NCBI GenBank assembly: GCA_964386795.1
Contig: CAYLUE010000021.1
Span: 1-25,273, forward strand
Length of the DNA: 25,273 nucleotides
Source of the DNA: TMED108 sp964386795
GTDB lineage: Bacteria > Fidelibacterota > Marinisomatia > Marinisomatales > TCS55
Reading direction: 5' to 3'
Part shown: piece after piece, positions 1 through 7,114 of the stretch
Numbering within the stretch: the stretch's first letter is position 1
How the letters are laid out: each line of letters starts with the position of its first letter
The notes under the pieces: generated by a model
Databases searched by the model: none
What the model saw: the letters and a program-made list of their open reading frames with translations, nothing else
Told to the model about the DNA's origin: nothing
Translations under genes and position numbers: made by a program

Positions 1-28
1 TGCTAAAAAAAATGTTTAATTTTTTCAT
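1..28 (-). CDS. Possible start of a further minus-strand gene (partial)
   Basis: An ATG at 28-26 opens a short frame (Met-Lys-Lys-Leu-Asn-Ile-Phe-Phe-Ser) that runs off the window edge. It begins 6 nt after the stop of the ABC exporter, and the Lys-Lys-hydrophobic opening looks like the start of an exported protein. The AAGG just before the ATG is too close to be a convincing Shine-Dalgarno. With nine codons visible, the product cannot be named and the frame may be chance. Confidence 0.3.
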
Positions 29-34
29 CCTTAT

Positions 35-1867
35 TTAATCAAATTGAATATCATACAAGCGTCTATAAAGACCATCTTTTTCATATAAATCATGGTGAGA
101 ACCAACCTCAATAACATTTCCATTATCAATTACTATAATTTTATCTGCATTTTGTACAGTCGATAGCCTATGAGCAATTACAAGCGCCGTTCTATCCTTC
201 ATTAATGATTCTATCGCCTTTTGAACTTTCTTTTCAGATTCTGCGTCCAAAGCAGATGTTGCCTCATCAAGGATTAATATTGAAGGATTTTTTAATAATG
301 CACGAGCTATGGCAATTCGCTGCTTTTGACCCCCTGATAATTTAACACCCCTTTCACCAACAACCGTATCAAAACCATCTGTTGTTTTTTCAATAAACCC
401 TAGAGCATTTGCTGCTTCGGCAGCATTCCTAATTGCATCGTCTCTTTGGTCCGGTTGCGCATAAGCAATATTATTTCTGATTGTATCGTTGAATAAAATT
501 ACTTCTTGAGTTACGATACCCATATTGTTTCGTAAAGAAGAAAGGGAAGCTTCCTTGATATTGGTTCCATCTATTGTTATTGACCCAGAACCTGTATCAT
601 AAAATCTTGGAATTAGATCTGCAATTGTTGATTTACCAGATCCGCTTGGTCCAACAAGAGCGACAACTTCTCCCTTATTTATCTTAAAACTAACTTTATC
701 TAAAACAGGTCCACTTCCTTCAATGTATTCAAAATGAACATCATTAAATTCAAGTGAATCTTTAAAATGGCCTAAATCTACGGGGTCTTTTATTTCAACA
801 ATTTGCGGTTCAGTATCGAGTAAATTGAAAATACGTTCCGCTGAGGCAGCGCCAGTCTGAATCCTAATATTGACATTGCTCATCTGCTTAATTGGTCCTA
901 GAATAGCAAATAATATTAAAATGAAACGAATAAAGTCCTCAGGAATGAGCCCTCTTTGCATAATAACTTCAGAACCTCCATACCATAAAAGGATAACGCC
1001 AATAATTACGCCAAAGCTTTCTGTAATTGGCGCTGCAATTAAATCTAGTCTGGCTCGCTTGAGATGTAGCATGAGATAATTTGAAGTCTCTTTTGAAAAC
1101 TTTTTGATCTCTTCTTTTTCATTAACAAATGCCTTAACGATTCTTATTGAGCTAAGGGTTTCGCTGAGAATTTGCATAATCTGAGCAATTTTCTTTTGAG
1201 TTCGTCTTGATTTTCTACGAATACTTTTACCAATTGCAATGATAGCAATACCAGCTAACGGTATAATTATGATTGCAATTAATGCCAATTTCCAACTAAT
1301 GATAAATAACAAGGATGCAAATGTTAAGATATTAATTGGCTCGACAAATAGTTTTTGAAAAGCAACAGATAGCGCACCTTGTAGCTGCTCAACATCATTA
1401 ATTAATATCGAAGTTATTGAGCCACTTTTCTCCTTATTGAAATAGCCCATTGATAGTCCTTGGATATGATTATATAAACGATCTCTTATATCCTTAACGA
1501 TATTCAATTGAACCATGTAAAGAAGTATATTTTTTAAATAAAGGAAGATATTTTTTATAAAGAAAACGGCCAATATTGTAAGGCATAGCACCTTTAAAGA
1601 TTCAGAGGGGGTTTCTCTTAAAATTGCGAGGTTTGTCCAATATTTTAGAGCTTCATTTGGAGTGAGAATATCTTTAGCTGCCCATTCAGACTGGGACTGA
1701 AGAATAGAATCAAAGTCTAATAATATATTATTGATCAAAGTTGCAGTAAGCCAAATAGATATACCGTTTAGCAACACAAAAATTATTGCCGATAATGATG
1801 ACAATAGAATATAGGGCCAATAGGAAATCATTAATCGACCCATGCGTTTATATATTGATTTAGACAT
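35..1867 (-). CDS. MsbA-like ABC exporter, fused permease and ATPase (610 aa)
   Basis: Half-transporter of the ABCB/MsbA type, expected to work as an inner-membrane homodimer flipping lipid or exporting hydrophobic substrates with ATP. The N-terminal ABC_membrane domain (about residues 15-330) has hydrophobic segments near 18-37, 93-111, 177-205, 284-298 and 313-327. The nucleotide-binding domain (about 370-610) is complete: Walker A GPSGSGKST near 405, signature LSGGQ near 510, Walker B ILILDEATSALD near 533 and H-loop AHRLST near 563. The length is normal for the family. The substrate cannot be read from the sequence: MsbA (lipid A), a lipid-linked exporter and a drug exporter all look like this, and no LPS gene such as lpxK is adjacent. 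The ATG is preceded only by a weak purine stretch. It lies downstream of the GNAT gene across a 67-bp gap, so co-transcription is possible but not shown. Confidence 0.9.
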   Translation of the reverse strand: MSKSIYKRMGRLMISYWPYILLSSLSAIIFVLLNGISIWLTATLINNILLDFDSILQSQSEWAAKDILTPNEALKYWTNLAILRETPSESLKVLCLTILAVFFIKNIFLYLKNILLYMVQLNIVKDIRDRLYNHIQGLSMGYFNKEKSGSITSILINDVEQLQGALSVAFQKLFVEPINILTFASLLFIISWKLALIAIIIIPLAGIAIIAIGKSIRRKSRRTQKKIAQIMQILSETLSSIRIVKAFVNEKEEIKKFSKETSNYLMLHLKRARLDLIAAPITESFGVIIGVILLWYGGSEVIMQRGLIPEDFIRFILILFAILGPIKQMSNVNIRIQTGAASAERIFNLLDTEPQIVEIKDPVDLGHFKDSLEFNDVHFEYIEGSGPVLDKVSFKINKGEVVALVGPSGSGKSTIADLIPRFYDTGSGSITIDGTNIKEASLSSLRNNMGIVTQEVILFNDTIRNNIAYAQPDQRDDAIRNAAEAANALGFIEKTTDGFDTVVGERGVKLSGGQKQRIAIARALLKNPSILILDEATSALDAESEKKVQKAIESLMKDRTALVIAHRLSTVQNADKIIVIDNGNVIEVGSHHDLYEKDGLYRRLYDIQFD

Positions 1868-1934
1868 TAATTTATCTTTGACTTTTATCGCTAAGTATCA
1901 AAATAGAATATAAGAGAAAAATGCGATAGAAAAT

Positions 1935-2375
1935 CTATGGTTTCATTGCTGAGTTTCTTGAAAAAATCATTCTTTGATGTAATATATTCGCTTCTTCAAA
2001 AAATGGCCCCACAGTGTCAAATCCAACTTGTTGATAAAATCCAATAGCAGATTTTTGGCTATTAAGAAAGATCATTTTCTCTTTAGGGATTTTATCAATA
2101 ATAAATTTAGTTAATTGTTTTCCAATTCCTTTTTTTCGATAGTTTTTCAATACCGCAAATCGTTCAAGTTTTATATCATTATCGACCTCTCGCCATCTCG
2201 CCGTACCAACAGGCACTTCATCCATATAGGCAATGATATAATTTGCGCTTTCTTCAAATGCATCAATTTCAATTTCAATAGGTATATTCTGTTCATCGAT
2301 AAAAACGCTTTTTCTTATTTTAAGAATATCTTCCCGTTCTTTTTGAGTATGCACCAACTTTATTTTTAGTTCCAT
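1935..2375 (-). CDS. GNAT-family N-acetyltransferase (146 aa)
   Basis: Small stand-alone acetyltransferase that would transfer an acetyl group from acetyl-CoA to an unknown amine. The acetyl-CoA pyrophosphate-binding motif A is visible as RKKGIGKQL (about residues 80-88), preceded by the beta-4 segment LERFAVL. The C-terminal NSQKSAIGFYQQVGF is the usual beta-5/alpha-4 part ending in the FYxxxGF motif. The N-terminal VFIDEQNIP opening resembles the ElaA/YjdJ-type 'predicted acyltransferase' group. The substrate is unknown. The ATG has no clear Shine-Dalgarno. The gene is divergent from the GroES-family gene with 83 bp between them. Confidence 0.85.
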   Translation of the reverse strand: MELKIKLVHTQKEREDILKIRKSVFIDEQNIPIEIEIDAFEESANYIIAYMDEVPVGTARWREVDNDIKLERFAVLKNYRKKGIGKQLTKFIIDKIPKEKMIFLNSQKSAIGFYQQVGFDTVGPFFEEANILHQRMIFSRNSAMKP

Positions 2376-2458
2376 TATCTGAATTTCGCTTTTATATCAT
2401 CTATTTTCAAGAATTTCTGCAACTTGAACTAACATACTAAAAATTGCTAATTTAAACT
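2376..2458. promoter_or_regulatory. Divergent intergenic region, probable promoters for both sides
   Basis: These 83 bp separate the starts of two divergent genes (GNAT to the left, GroES-like to the right), so each needs a promoter here or inside its neighbour. The stretch is AT-rich. I cannot pick out a confident -35/-10 pair, an operator palindrome or a strong Shine-Dalgarno for either gene. Confidence 0.35.
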
Positions 2459-2842
2459 ATGCGTAGCAAAAATAAACAGATACTTGTTGTGGGGGACCGA
2501 GTGCTTATTAGGCCAGACAAAGGTGAAAAAAAATCAAAAGCAGGTTTATACCTTCCTCCAAGCGTTATCGAAAAACAAGAGATTCTAAGCGGTGTTATTG
2601 TTGAAGTTGGACCTGGCATTCCATTAGGCAACCCTGAGGAAAATATAGATGAACCTTGGTCAGCAAATGATAACTCATCAATAAAATATATTCCTACCCA
2701 AGCAGATGTTGGTGATATGGCTTTATTTTTAAATAAAGCATCAATTGAAATAAAAATAGAAAATGAAGACTATCTTATTGTTCCGCAATCTGCCATTCTA
2801 ATTTTAATTAGAGATGATATAAATAGTTTAGCTGACAAATAA
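2459..2842 (+). CDS. GroES-family (Cpn10) co-chaperone-like protein, extended orphan form (127 aa)
   Basis: Cpn10 fold: the opening VVGDRVLIRPDK, the mobile-loop segment KSKAGLYLPP (counterpart of the GroES loop whose hydrophobic tripeptide docks on GroEL), the GVIVEVGPG strand and the closing EDYLIVPQSAILILI all match GroES in order. It is about 30 residues longer than the usual 95-100. The extra residues sit after GPG (roughly 62-85, containing NPEENIDEPW). From memory, comparable 'GroES family' proteins of about 120 residues occur in Bacteroidota next to a normal GroES. No groEL is adjacent. It could be an accessory co-chaperonin or a Cpn10-fold protein with another role. hemW follows after 7 bp, so the two are probably co-transcribed. 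Confidence 0.8.
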   Translation: MRSKNKQILVVGDRVLIRPDKGEKKSKAGLYLPPSVIEKQEILSGVIVEVGPGIPLGNPEENIDEPWSANDNSSIKYIPTQADVGDMALFLNKASIEIKIENEDYLIVPQSAILILIRDDINSLADK

Positions 2843-2849
2843 ATCTTTC

Positions 2850-3977
2850 TTGTCTGGCTTATATATCCATATCCCCTATTGCAGAATAAAATGCATGTAT
2901 TGCGATTTTTATTCAGTAGCTGATAGAGATGAAACTATTCCCTCTTTTTTTGAAGCGCTATTCAAAGAAATAAGGCTCTACGCTAATCATAAAAATACTT
3001 TATCTATTGACTCCATTTTTATCGGCGGAGGAACACCAAGTTTAATTTCACCATCTATAATGTCGCAATTAGTTGAATTACTACATTTATCATTTGATCT
3101 ATCGATGGTTGAAGAATTTACTATTGAGGCAAACCCTGGCGAAGCTCCAATTAACAGCTTAAAAGAATTTCATCAAATGGGTATCAATAGACTTTCTTTG
3201 GGTGCTCAATCATTAAATCCAAAAATATTAAAATTTTTATCAAGAATTCATGACCCTAAACAGATATATGAAACATTTGATAATGCAAGAACCGCAGGAT
3301 TTGAAAATATTAATTGTGATATGATATTTAATATTCCAAACCAATCATTAAGCACCTGGAAACATGACTTATCAAAAATAACTTCTTTAGGTCCTGAACA
3401 TCTATCCTGCTACTCATTAACAGTAGAAAACGGTACTCAGCTATACAATTTGGTCAAAAATAATAAAGTAGCAATGCCGCTTGATGATGAAAGCTTTCAT
3501 TTCTATGATTGGACACAGCAATTTTTGTTAGAAAATCACTACCATCAATACGAGGTATCTAATTGGTCAAAAGATAATAAAAAATGCTTTCATAATCTTC
3601 ATTACTGGAGAATAGAACCATACTTAGCTTTTGGTCCTTCTGCGCATGGTTTTGATGGGGAGATTAGATATTCAAATATTCGAAATATCGATACCTATAT
3701 TAAATCATTAGATAAAAATAATCTTCCAATACAAAATCAAGAAGAGTTAACAGAAAAAAACATGGCCAATGAAATAATCGGATTTGGACTAAGAATGGAA
3801 GAAGGTTTTAAAATAAATAAAATACCTAATTCTCAGATTTCAATTCTAAATCAGAATATTAAAAAATTTGAATATAAATGGGGTAAATATATGCACAATC
3901 AAAATGGGCGATTGTCTTTAAAATCAGACGGTATGCGTTTTGCTGATGCTATAGCAGTTGACCTGATAATTGAATAA
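2850..3977 (+). CDS. hemW: HemW, radical SAM heme chaperone (375 aa)
   Basis: Radical SAM protein of the HemN/HemW family. The [4Fe-4S] ligands form CX3CX2C at Cys11, Cys15 and Cys18, followed by Asp-Phe. True coproporphyrinogen dehydrogenase HemN has a fourth cysteine at that Phe position, so this is the HemW type, a heme-binding chaperone that delivers heme to apoproteins, rather than the oxygen-independent oxidase. Further family motifs are FIGGGTPSL, the EANPGE strand, SLGAQS and FGPSAHGF. The length (375) is normal. The start is a TTG 7 bp after the GroES-like stop; it places the conserved LYIHIPYC segment at the N-terminus, and no ATG fits. The gene converges on exonuclease III with 7 bp between stops. 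Older annotations often call this 'coproporphyrinogen III oxidase'. Confidence 0.9.
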   Translation: MSGLYIHIPYCRIKCMYCDFYSVADRDETIPSFFEALFKEIRLYANHKNTLSIDSIFIGGGTPSLISPSIMSQLVELLHLSFDLSMVEEFTIEANPGEAPINSLKEFHQMGINRLSLGAQSLNPKILKFLSRIHDPKQIYETFDNARTAGFENINCDMIFNIPNQSLSTWKHDLSKITSLGPEHLSCYSLTVENGTQLYNLVKNNKVAMPLDDESFHFYDWTQQFLLENHYHQYEVSNWSKDNKKCFHNLHYWRIEPYLAFGPSAHGFDGEIRYSNIRNIDTYIKSLDKNNLPIQNQEELTEKNMANEIIGFGLRMEEGFKINKIPNSQISILNQNIKKFEYKWGKYMHNQNGRLSLKSDGMRFADAIAVDLIIE

Positions 3978-3984
3978 AAAGTTT

Positions 3985-4758
3985 TTATAGAGTATTCGAA
4001 TTTAATGAAATAGATACTGGACAATGGTCTGAGCCTAGTACATCTTCATGAATTGCTGCATCTTCAACCTCTGAAATAAGTCCTTCATTAACAAAGAAAT
4101 AATCAATGCGCCATCCAATATTTCTCTGGCGTGCTCCAGATCGATATGACCACCATGAGTATCTTTCAGGTTCTGAATGGAAATGGCGAAATGTATCTAC
4201 CCATCCTGATTCAACATATTCGTCTAATTTATCTCTTTCAATTGGCATGAAGCCGGAGGTCCTTATATTTTCTTTTGGCCTAGCTAGATCAATAGGATGG
4301 TGAGCAGTATTCCAATCACCTGTTACAATAACATTGGAGCCGCTTTCTACCTGCTCATTAATAATCGGTAAAAGCGCATCATAGAAATCTAATTTGTACT
4401 GCAATCTAATTTCATCTTTTTGTCCATTTGGAAAATATATATTATATAATAAAAAATTTTCGTGTTCAGTAATTAAAACCCGTCCTTCTCTATCAAATCG
4501 TTCAATTCCTAATCCTTCCTGGACGTAGAATGGTTCTTCTTTGCAAAACGTTGCTACTCCACTGTAACCAGGTCTCTCAGCTGAATGCCAATATGTGTAG
4601 TACCCATGATCTTTAATCAGTGAAGTGCCTAGTTGATCTACTTTGGCTTTTGTTTCTTGAATACAAACAATATCTGGCTCTATATCATCAATCCATTCAA
4701 GGAAGCCTTTCTTCTCAATCGCCCGCACTCCATTAACATTCCAGGAAAATATTTTCAT
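3985..4758 (-). CDS. xth: Exodeoxyribonuclease III / AP endonuclease (257 aa)
   Basis: Base-excision-repair enzyme that cuts DNA 5' of abasic sites and degrades 3' ends. It belongs to the Mg2+-dependent EEP nuclease superfamily. The motifs are all present: SWNVNGVRA at the N-terminus, metal ligand Glu35 in CIQETK, YSGVATF near 65-71, catalytic Asp148 and Asn150 in TGDWNTAH, the WRIDYFF segment, and the terminal GSDHCPV carrying catalytic Asp244-His245. The length is that of bacterial ExoIII/ExoA. Among paralogues it resembles the ExoA/XthA group that keeps the GWRIDYF motif. It stands alone: convergent with hemW and divergent from bolA. Expression is probably from the 120-bp AT-rich region at its start. 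Confidence 0.93.
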   Translation of the reverse strand: MKIFSWNVNGVRAIEKKGFLEWIDDIEPDIVCIQETKAKVDQLGTSLIKDHGYYTYWHSAERPGYSGVATFCKEEPFYVQEGLGIERFDREGRVLITEHENFLLYNIYFPNGQKDEIRLQYKLDFYDALLPIINEQVESGSNVIVTGDWNTAHHPIDLARPKENIRTSGFMPIERDKLDEYVESGWVDTFRHFHSEPERYSWWSYRSGARQRNIGWRIDYFFVNEGLISEVEDAAIHEDVLGSDHCPVSISLNSNTL

Positions 4759-4878
4759 AGTTTTATTAATTAGTTAATTAAATAAGGAATAGTAATTTAT
4801 TTAAATAATACGCCATAGTAAATTTTATTATTAATAATAATTAATTTTCTAGAATTTAGAAATAGAACTGCATGTTAA
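4759..4878. promoter_or_regulatory. Divergent AT-rich intergenic region (exonuclease III / bolA)
   Basis: These 120 bp lie between two divergent starts and must hold promoters for at least one side. They are extremely AT-rich, with a perfect 16-bp AT-only palindrome at 4825-4840 that may be chance in such sequence. No confident promoter hexamers can be named. Confidence 0.35.
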
Positions 4879-5124
4879 ATGAATACAGATAAAGTTAGAG
4901 ATTTGATTCAAAATGGAATCATAGATTCTAAAGTAGAAGCAATTGATACTACTGGAACAAATGACCATTTTAGTGTTGTCGTTATAAGTGATAGCTTTGA
5001 AGGACTGTCGCTTATCGAGCAACATCAAATGGTATATAAAGCAGTGGGAGCATATATGACGAATGAAATTCACGCTCTTGAAATAAAAACCTATTCAACA
5101 AAAGCCTGGAAAGAAAAAAAATAA
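4879..5124 (+). CDS. BolA-family protein (81 aa)
   Basis: Small alpha/beta protein of the BolA/IbaG family, which partners monothiol CGFS glutaredoxins to form [2Fe-2S] heterodimers involved in iron-sulfur trafficking. Visible features are the N-terminal helix, the FSVVVISDSFEG strand-turn corresponding to the family's 'HFxVxVVSxxFEG', the helix around LIEQHQMVYKAVG, and the conserved C-terminal His65 in EIHALEIKTYS that serves as a cluster ligand in characterised members. The length is typical. The next gene, 13 bp downstream, is the CGFS glutaredoxin, which supports the assignment strongly. By its short size it is nearer the IbaG/BolA2 type than the longer E. coli BolA. Confidence 0.9.
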   Translation: MNTDKVRDLIQNGIIDSKVEAIDTTGTNDHFSVVVISDSFEGLSLIEQHQMVYKAVGAYMTNEIHALEIKTYSTKAWKEKK

Positions 5125-5137
5125 TGAAAGCTATACT

Positions 5138-5452
5138 ATGGATTTAAGTGAGCAAATAAAATCAGAAATTAATGAAAATCCTATCATCCTTTATATGAAA
5201 GGAACTAAAGAAATGCCTATGTGTGGATTTTCTAACCAAGTGGTGCAAATACTAAATCATTATGGAGTCGATTATAAAGATGTTAATATTTTAGTTGATC
5301 CGATGATCAGAACAAAGCTTTCTGAGCAATCAGGTTGGCCAACGATCCCACAATTGTTTGTCAATGGAAAGCTGATTGGGGGCGCTGATATAACAATGGA
5401 GCTCCATCAAAACGGCGAGCTATTAGATATTTTAGATGTTTCTGAAAATTAA
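5138..5452 (+). CDS. grxD: Monothiol CGFS glutaredoxin (Grx4/GrxD type, 104 aa)
   Basis: Single-domain monothiol glutaredoxin that binds a [2Fe-2S] cluster with glutathione and passes it to apoproteins or to BolA. The active site is Cys29-Gly-Phe-Ser. The family signature KGTKEMPMCGFS, the cis-proline loop WPTIPQLFVNG (about 67-77) and the glutathione-binding GGADI (81-85) are all intact. The length is typical of the single-domain class. It is 13 bp downstream of bolA with GAAAG before the ATG, so the two are almost certainly co-transcribed. tRNA-Glu follows 60 bp later. Confidence 0.93.
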   Translation: MDLSEQIKSEINENPIILYMKGTKEMPMCGFSNQVVQILNHYGVDYKDVNILVDPMIRTKLSEQSGWPTIPQLFVNGKLIGGADITMELHQNGELLDILDVSEN

Positions 5453-5512
5453 GATATAACACTTGGTCATTAACTAATAACTCTTATAATTTCGCCTTCG
5501 ATATTTAATGTT

Positions 5513-5584
5513 GGCCCGTTCGTCTAGTGGTTAGGACTCAGGATTTTCATTCCTGCAACAGGGGTTCGATTCCCCTACGGGCTA
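5513..5584 (+). tRNA. tRNA-Glu (anticodon UUC)
   Basis: Full cloverleaf. The acceptor stem is GGCCCGT paired with ACGGGCT (G-U at the first pair). The D arm is GTCTAGTGGTTAGGAC. The anticodon stem CAGGA/TCCTG encloses loop TTTTCAT with anticodon TTC. The T arm is AGGGG-TTCGATT-CCCCT, with discriminator A at 5584. The 3' CCA is not encoded. The overall form closely follows bacterial tRNA-Glu. The upstream 60 bp after the glutaredoxin contain no clear terminator. Confidence 0.95.
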
Positions 5585-5621
5585 CAAATTTTATGAGAAT
5601 TAGATCAATTAATTCTTTCCA

Positions 5622-6059
5622 ATGAACTTACCGCTTCATCCATTCTTTGTCCATTTTCCAATTGGGTTTCTTGTTGGAGCCTTAATTCTGCATGCTGTGC
5701 ATCTAATAAGGCCAAATTGGATATGTAGGGTAATCGGTCTTTGGCTAACAGGGCTTTCTGGAATATCATCTATGCTTGCGTCTATTACTGGCCAATGGGA
5801 ATTCAAAAAAACATTATCTGAAGACTATTCCCAAGAAATAATTCAAATACTTGAAAGGCATCAGTTACTAGGTAACATTGTTACTTGGGGAACAATAGCA
5901 TTTTTTGTTATTTGGGTTAATTTATTCTTTAAGAAAATGAGCGATCACAGGATAGATAAAATTGCATTTTTTATCCTTATTATATTAGTAGGGATTGTTT
6001 TATTTACTGCCTATTTAGGGGGAATGCTGGTATGGAAATTTGGAGTTGGAATACAGTAA
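5622..6059 (+). CDS. DUF2231-like four-helix membrane protein (145 aa)
   Basis: Small inner-membrane protein with four hydrophobic segments (about 9-27, 36-57, 83-102 and 113-137). The opening HPFFVHFPIGFL and the closing TAYLGGMLVWKFGVG match the conserved ends of the DUF2231 family, whose function is not established. Conserved histidines in the first helix have led to suggestions of heme or metal binding in related proteins, but nothing here proves it. It starts 37 bp after tRNA-Glu and ends 2 bp from the convergent DUF4249 gene. Confidence 0.75.
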   Translation: MNLPLHPFFVHFPIGFLVGALILHAVHLIRPNWICRVIGLWLTGLSGISSMLASITGQWEFKKTLSEDYSQEIIQILERHQLLGNIVTWGTIAFFVIWVNLFFKKMSDHRIDKIAFFILIILVGIVLFTAYLGGMLVWKFGVGIQ

Positions 6060-6061
6060 GG

Positions 6062-7114
6062 CTACCTATAGTCCTTACCCCTTCTTAAATAAACATAAAA
6101 AGATTCATTCGTATTTGAAGAAAATAAGCCATATCCCCCAACAATATTCGAACCAGGCAATGTGTAAATGTTGCTTCCAAATGGATCTCCTTCTAGATAG
6201 TCATAGTAGTTTCTATCCGTGGCTTGCACCGTAATTTGTTGTAATCCATAGTAATTAAAGAAAAGCCAACTCATCCTGATTGGACCCTGTTCTATTGACC
6301 ACACAAAAGGATTAGGTCTAGAAGGATTATTATTGTCATCTCTAAGATAGTCCCCCTTCCATATCACATTGACAAAACTTGTATCGTAGATCAAATTGAT
6401 AAATGTAGAATCCTGTTTTCCATTCCAATTATAATCATAAAAATCTCCATCTTGATCTGGCTCAATCCCCATCACATCTGCATCTAGAGCGTAGGTAAGG
6501 GTACGAATTAGTTTTGATGATTCATCAATCTCAAAATCCAAGGCAAACATTGGATAGGATGCAAAGCTACCTGTGAAACACTGGCCATAGTTATAATCTA
6601 AGGTATCTACTTTATGTGGTATTGGATTTCCCTCGCTATCAATATTATTCGTATTTATAACTTTAACAGGTAAGGTTGTTCCATCGCCACAAGTATAGTC
6701 TTTTAGTTCTGTATCAGCATCAATTTTTAATGATTTAGGAATAGTTGTTTCTGCGGTCAAGGTTTTTCCATTGATTAATACAGTAAGCTTATAATTCATA
6801 CCTGGTTCAAAAATCACTGCTGGTCCTGTTTGATATCTACCAGGATATCCGGGTAATGGGAATGCTTGATACTCAAAACCGTTCCCAGCTATGGTTACAT
6901 TCGCATTGCTAATCCATAATTGACCTGCATCGATTTTCTCATCAAGCGACGCTGAACGGGAGACATAAATGGTGTCATCAACCATTGCCATGTTCCCAGA
7001 AATGCTTCCAAAAACTACGTACTTCTCAATATAGGGAGAATCAGGATCATTAAATTCTTCACACGCTAGAAAACATAGCAAAAAAGATAAATAGAATACA
7101 TTTAATTTTTTCAT
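6062..7114 (-). CDS. DUF4249-type outer-membrane lipoprotein partner of a TonB receptor (350 aa)
   Basis: Exported lipoprotein. The N-terminus has a short hydrophobic stretch ending in Phe-Leu-Ala-Cys with the lipid-anchor Cys18. It fits the DUF4249 pattern: after the lipobox a segment of the form 'YIEKYVVFGSIS', then a beta-rich body with Tyr/Asp-rich C-terminus. DUF4249 proteins typically sit directly after a TonB-dependent receptor in Bacteroidota-type genomes and are thought to act as its surface or periplasmic partner, but their ligand is unknown. The ATG at 7114 shares its A with the TAA of the receptor (TAATG), which decides the start over an in-frame TTG four codons upstream and implies translational coupling. 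Alternative: an unrelated lipoprotein sharing only the context. Confidence 0.7.
   Translation of the reverse strand: MKKLNVFYLSFLLCFLACEEFNDPDSPYIEKYVVFGSISGNMAMVDDTIYVSRSASLDEKIDAGQLWISNANVTIAGNGFEYQAFPLPGYPGRYQTGPAVIFEPGMNYKLTVLINGKTLTAETTIPKSLKIDADTELKDYTCGDGTTLPVKVINTNNIDSEGNPIPHKVDTLDYNYGQCFTGSFASYPMFALDFEIDESSKLIRTLTYALDADVMGIEPDQDGDFYDYNWNGKQDSTFINLIYDTSFVNVIWKGDYLRDDNNNPSRPNPFVWSIEQGPIRMSWLFFNYYGLQQITVQATDRNYYDYLEGDPFGSNIYTLPGSNIVGGYGLFSSNTNESFYVYLRRGKDYR

Noticed and set aside
3974..3988. Perfect 15-bp palindrome between the convergent hemW and exonuclease III stops as a terminator
   Set aside because: Made of A/T apart from a single central base, with almost no loop, and it includes both stop codons; too weak to call a terminator.
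4825..4840. 16-bp palindrome in the exonuclease III/bolA gap as an operator
   Set aside because: A/T-only sequence in a very AT-rich region; palindromes of this kind arise by chance.
4849..5073. 74-codon open frame on the minus strand
   Set aside because: Antisense to bolA, which has strong family features and context.
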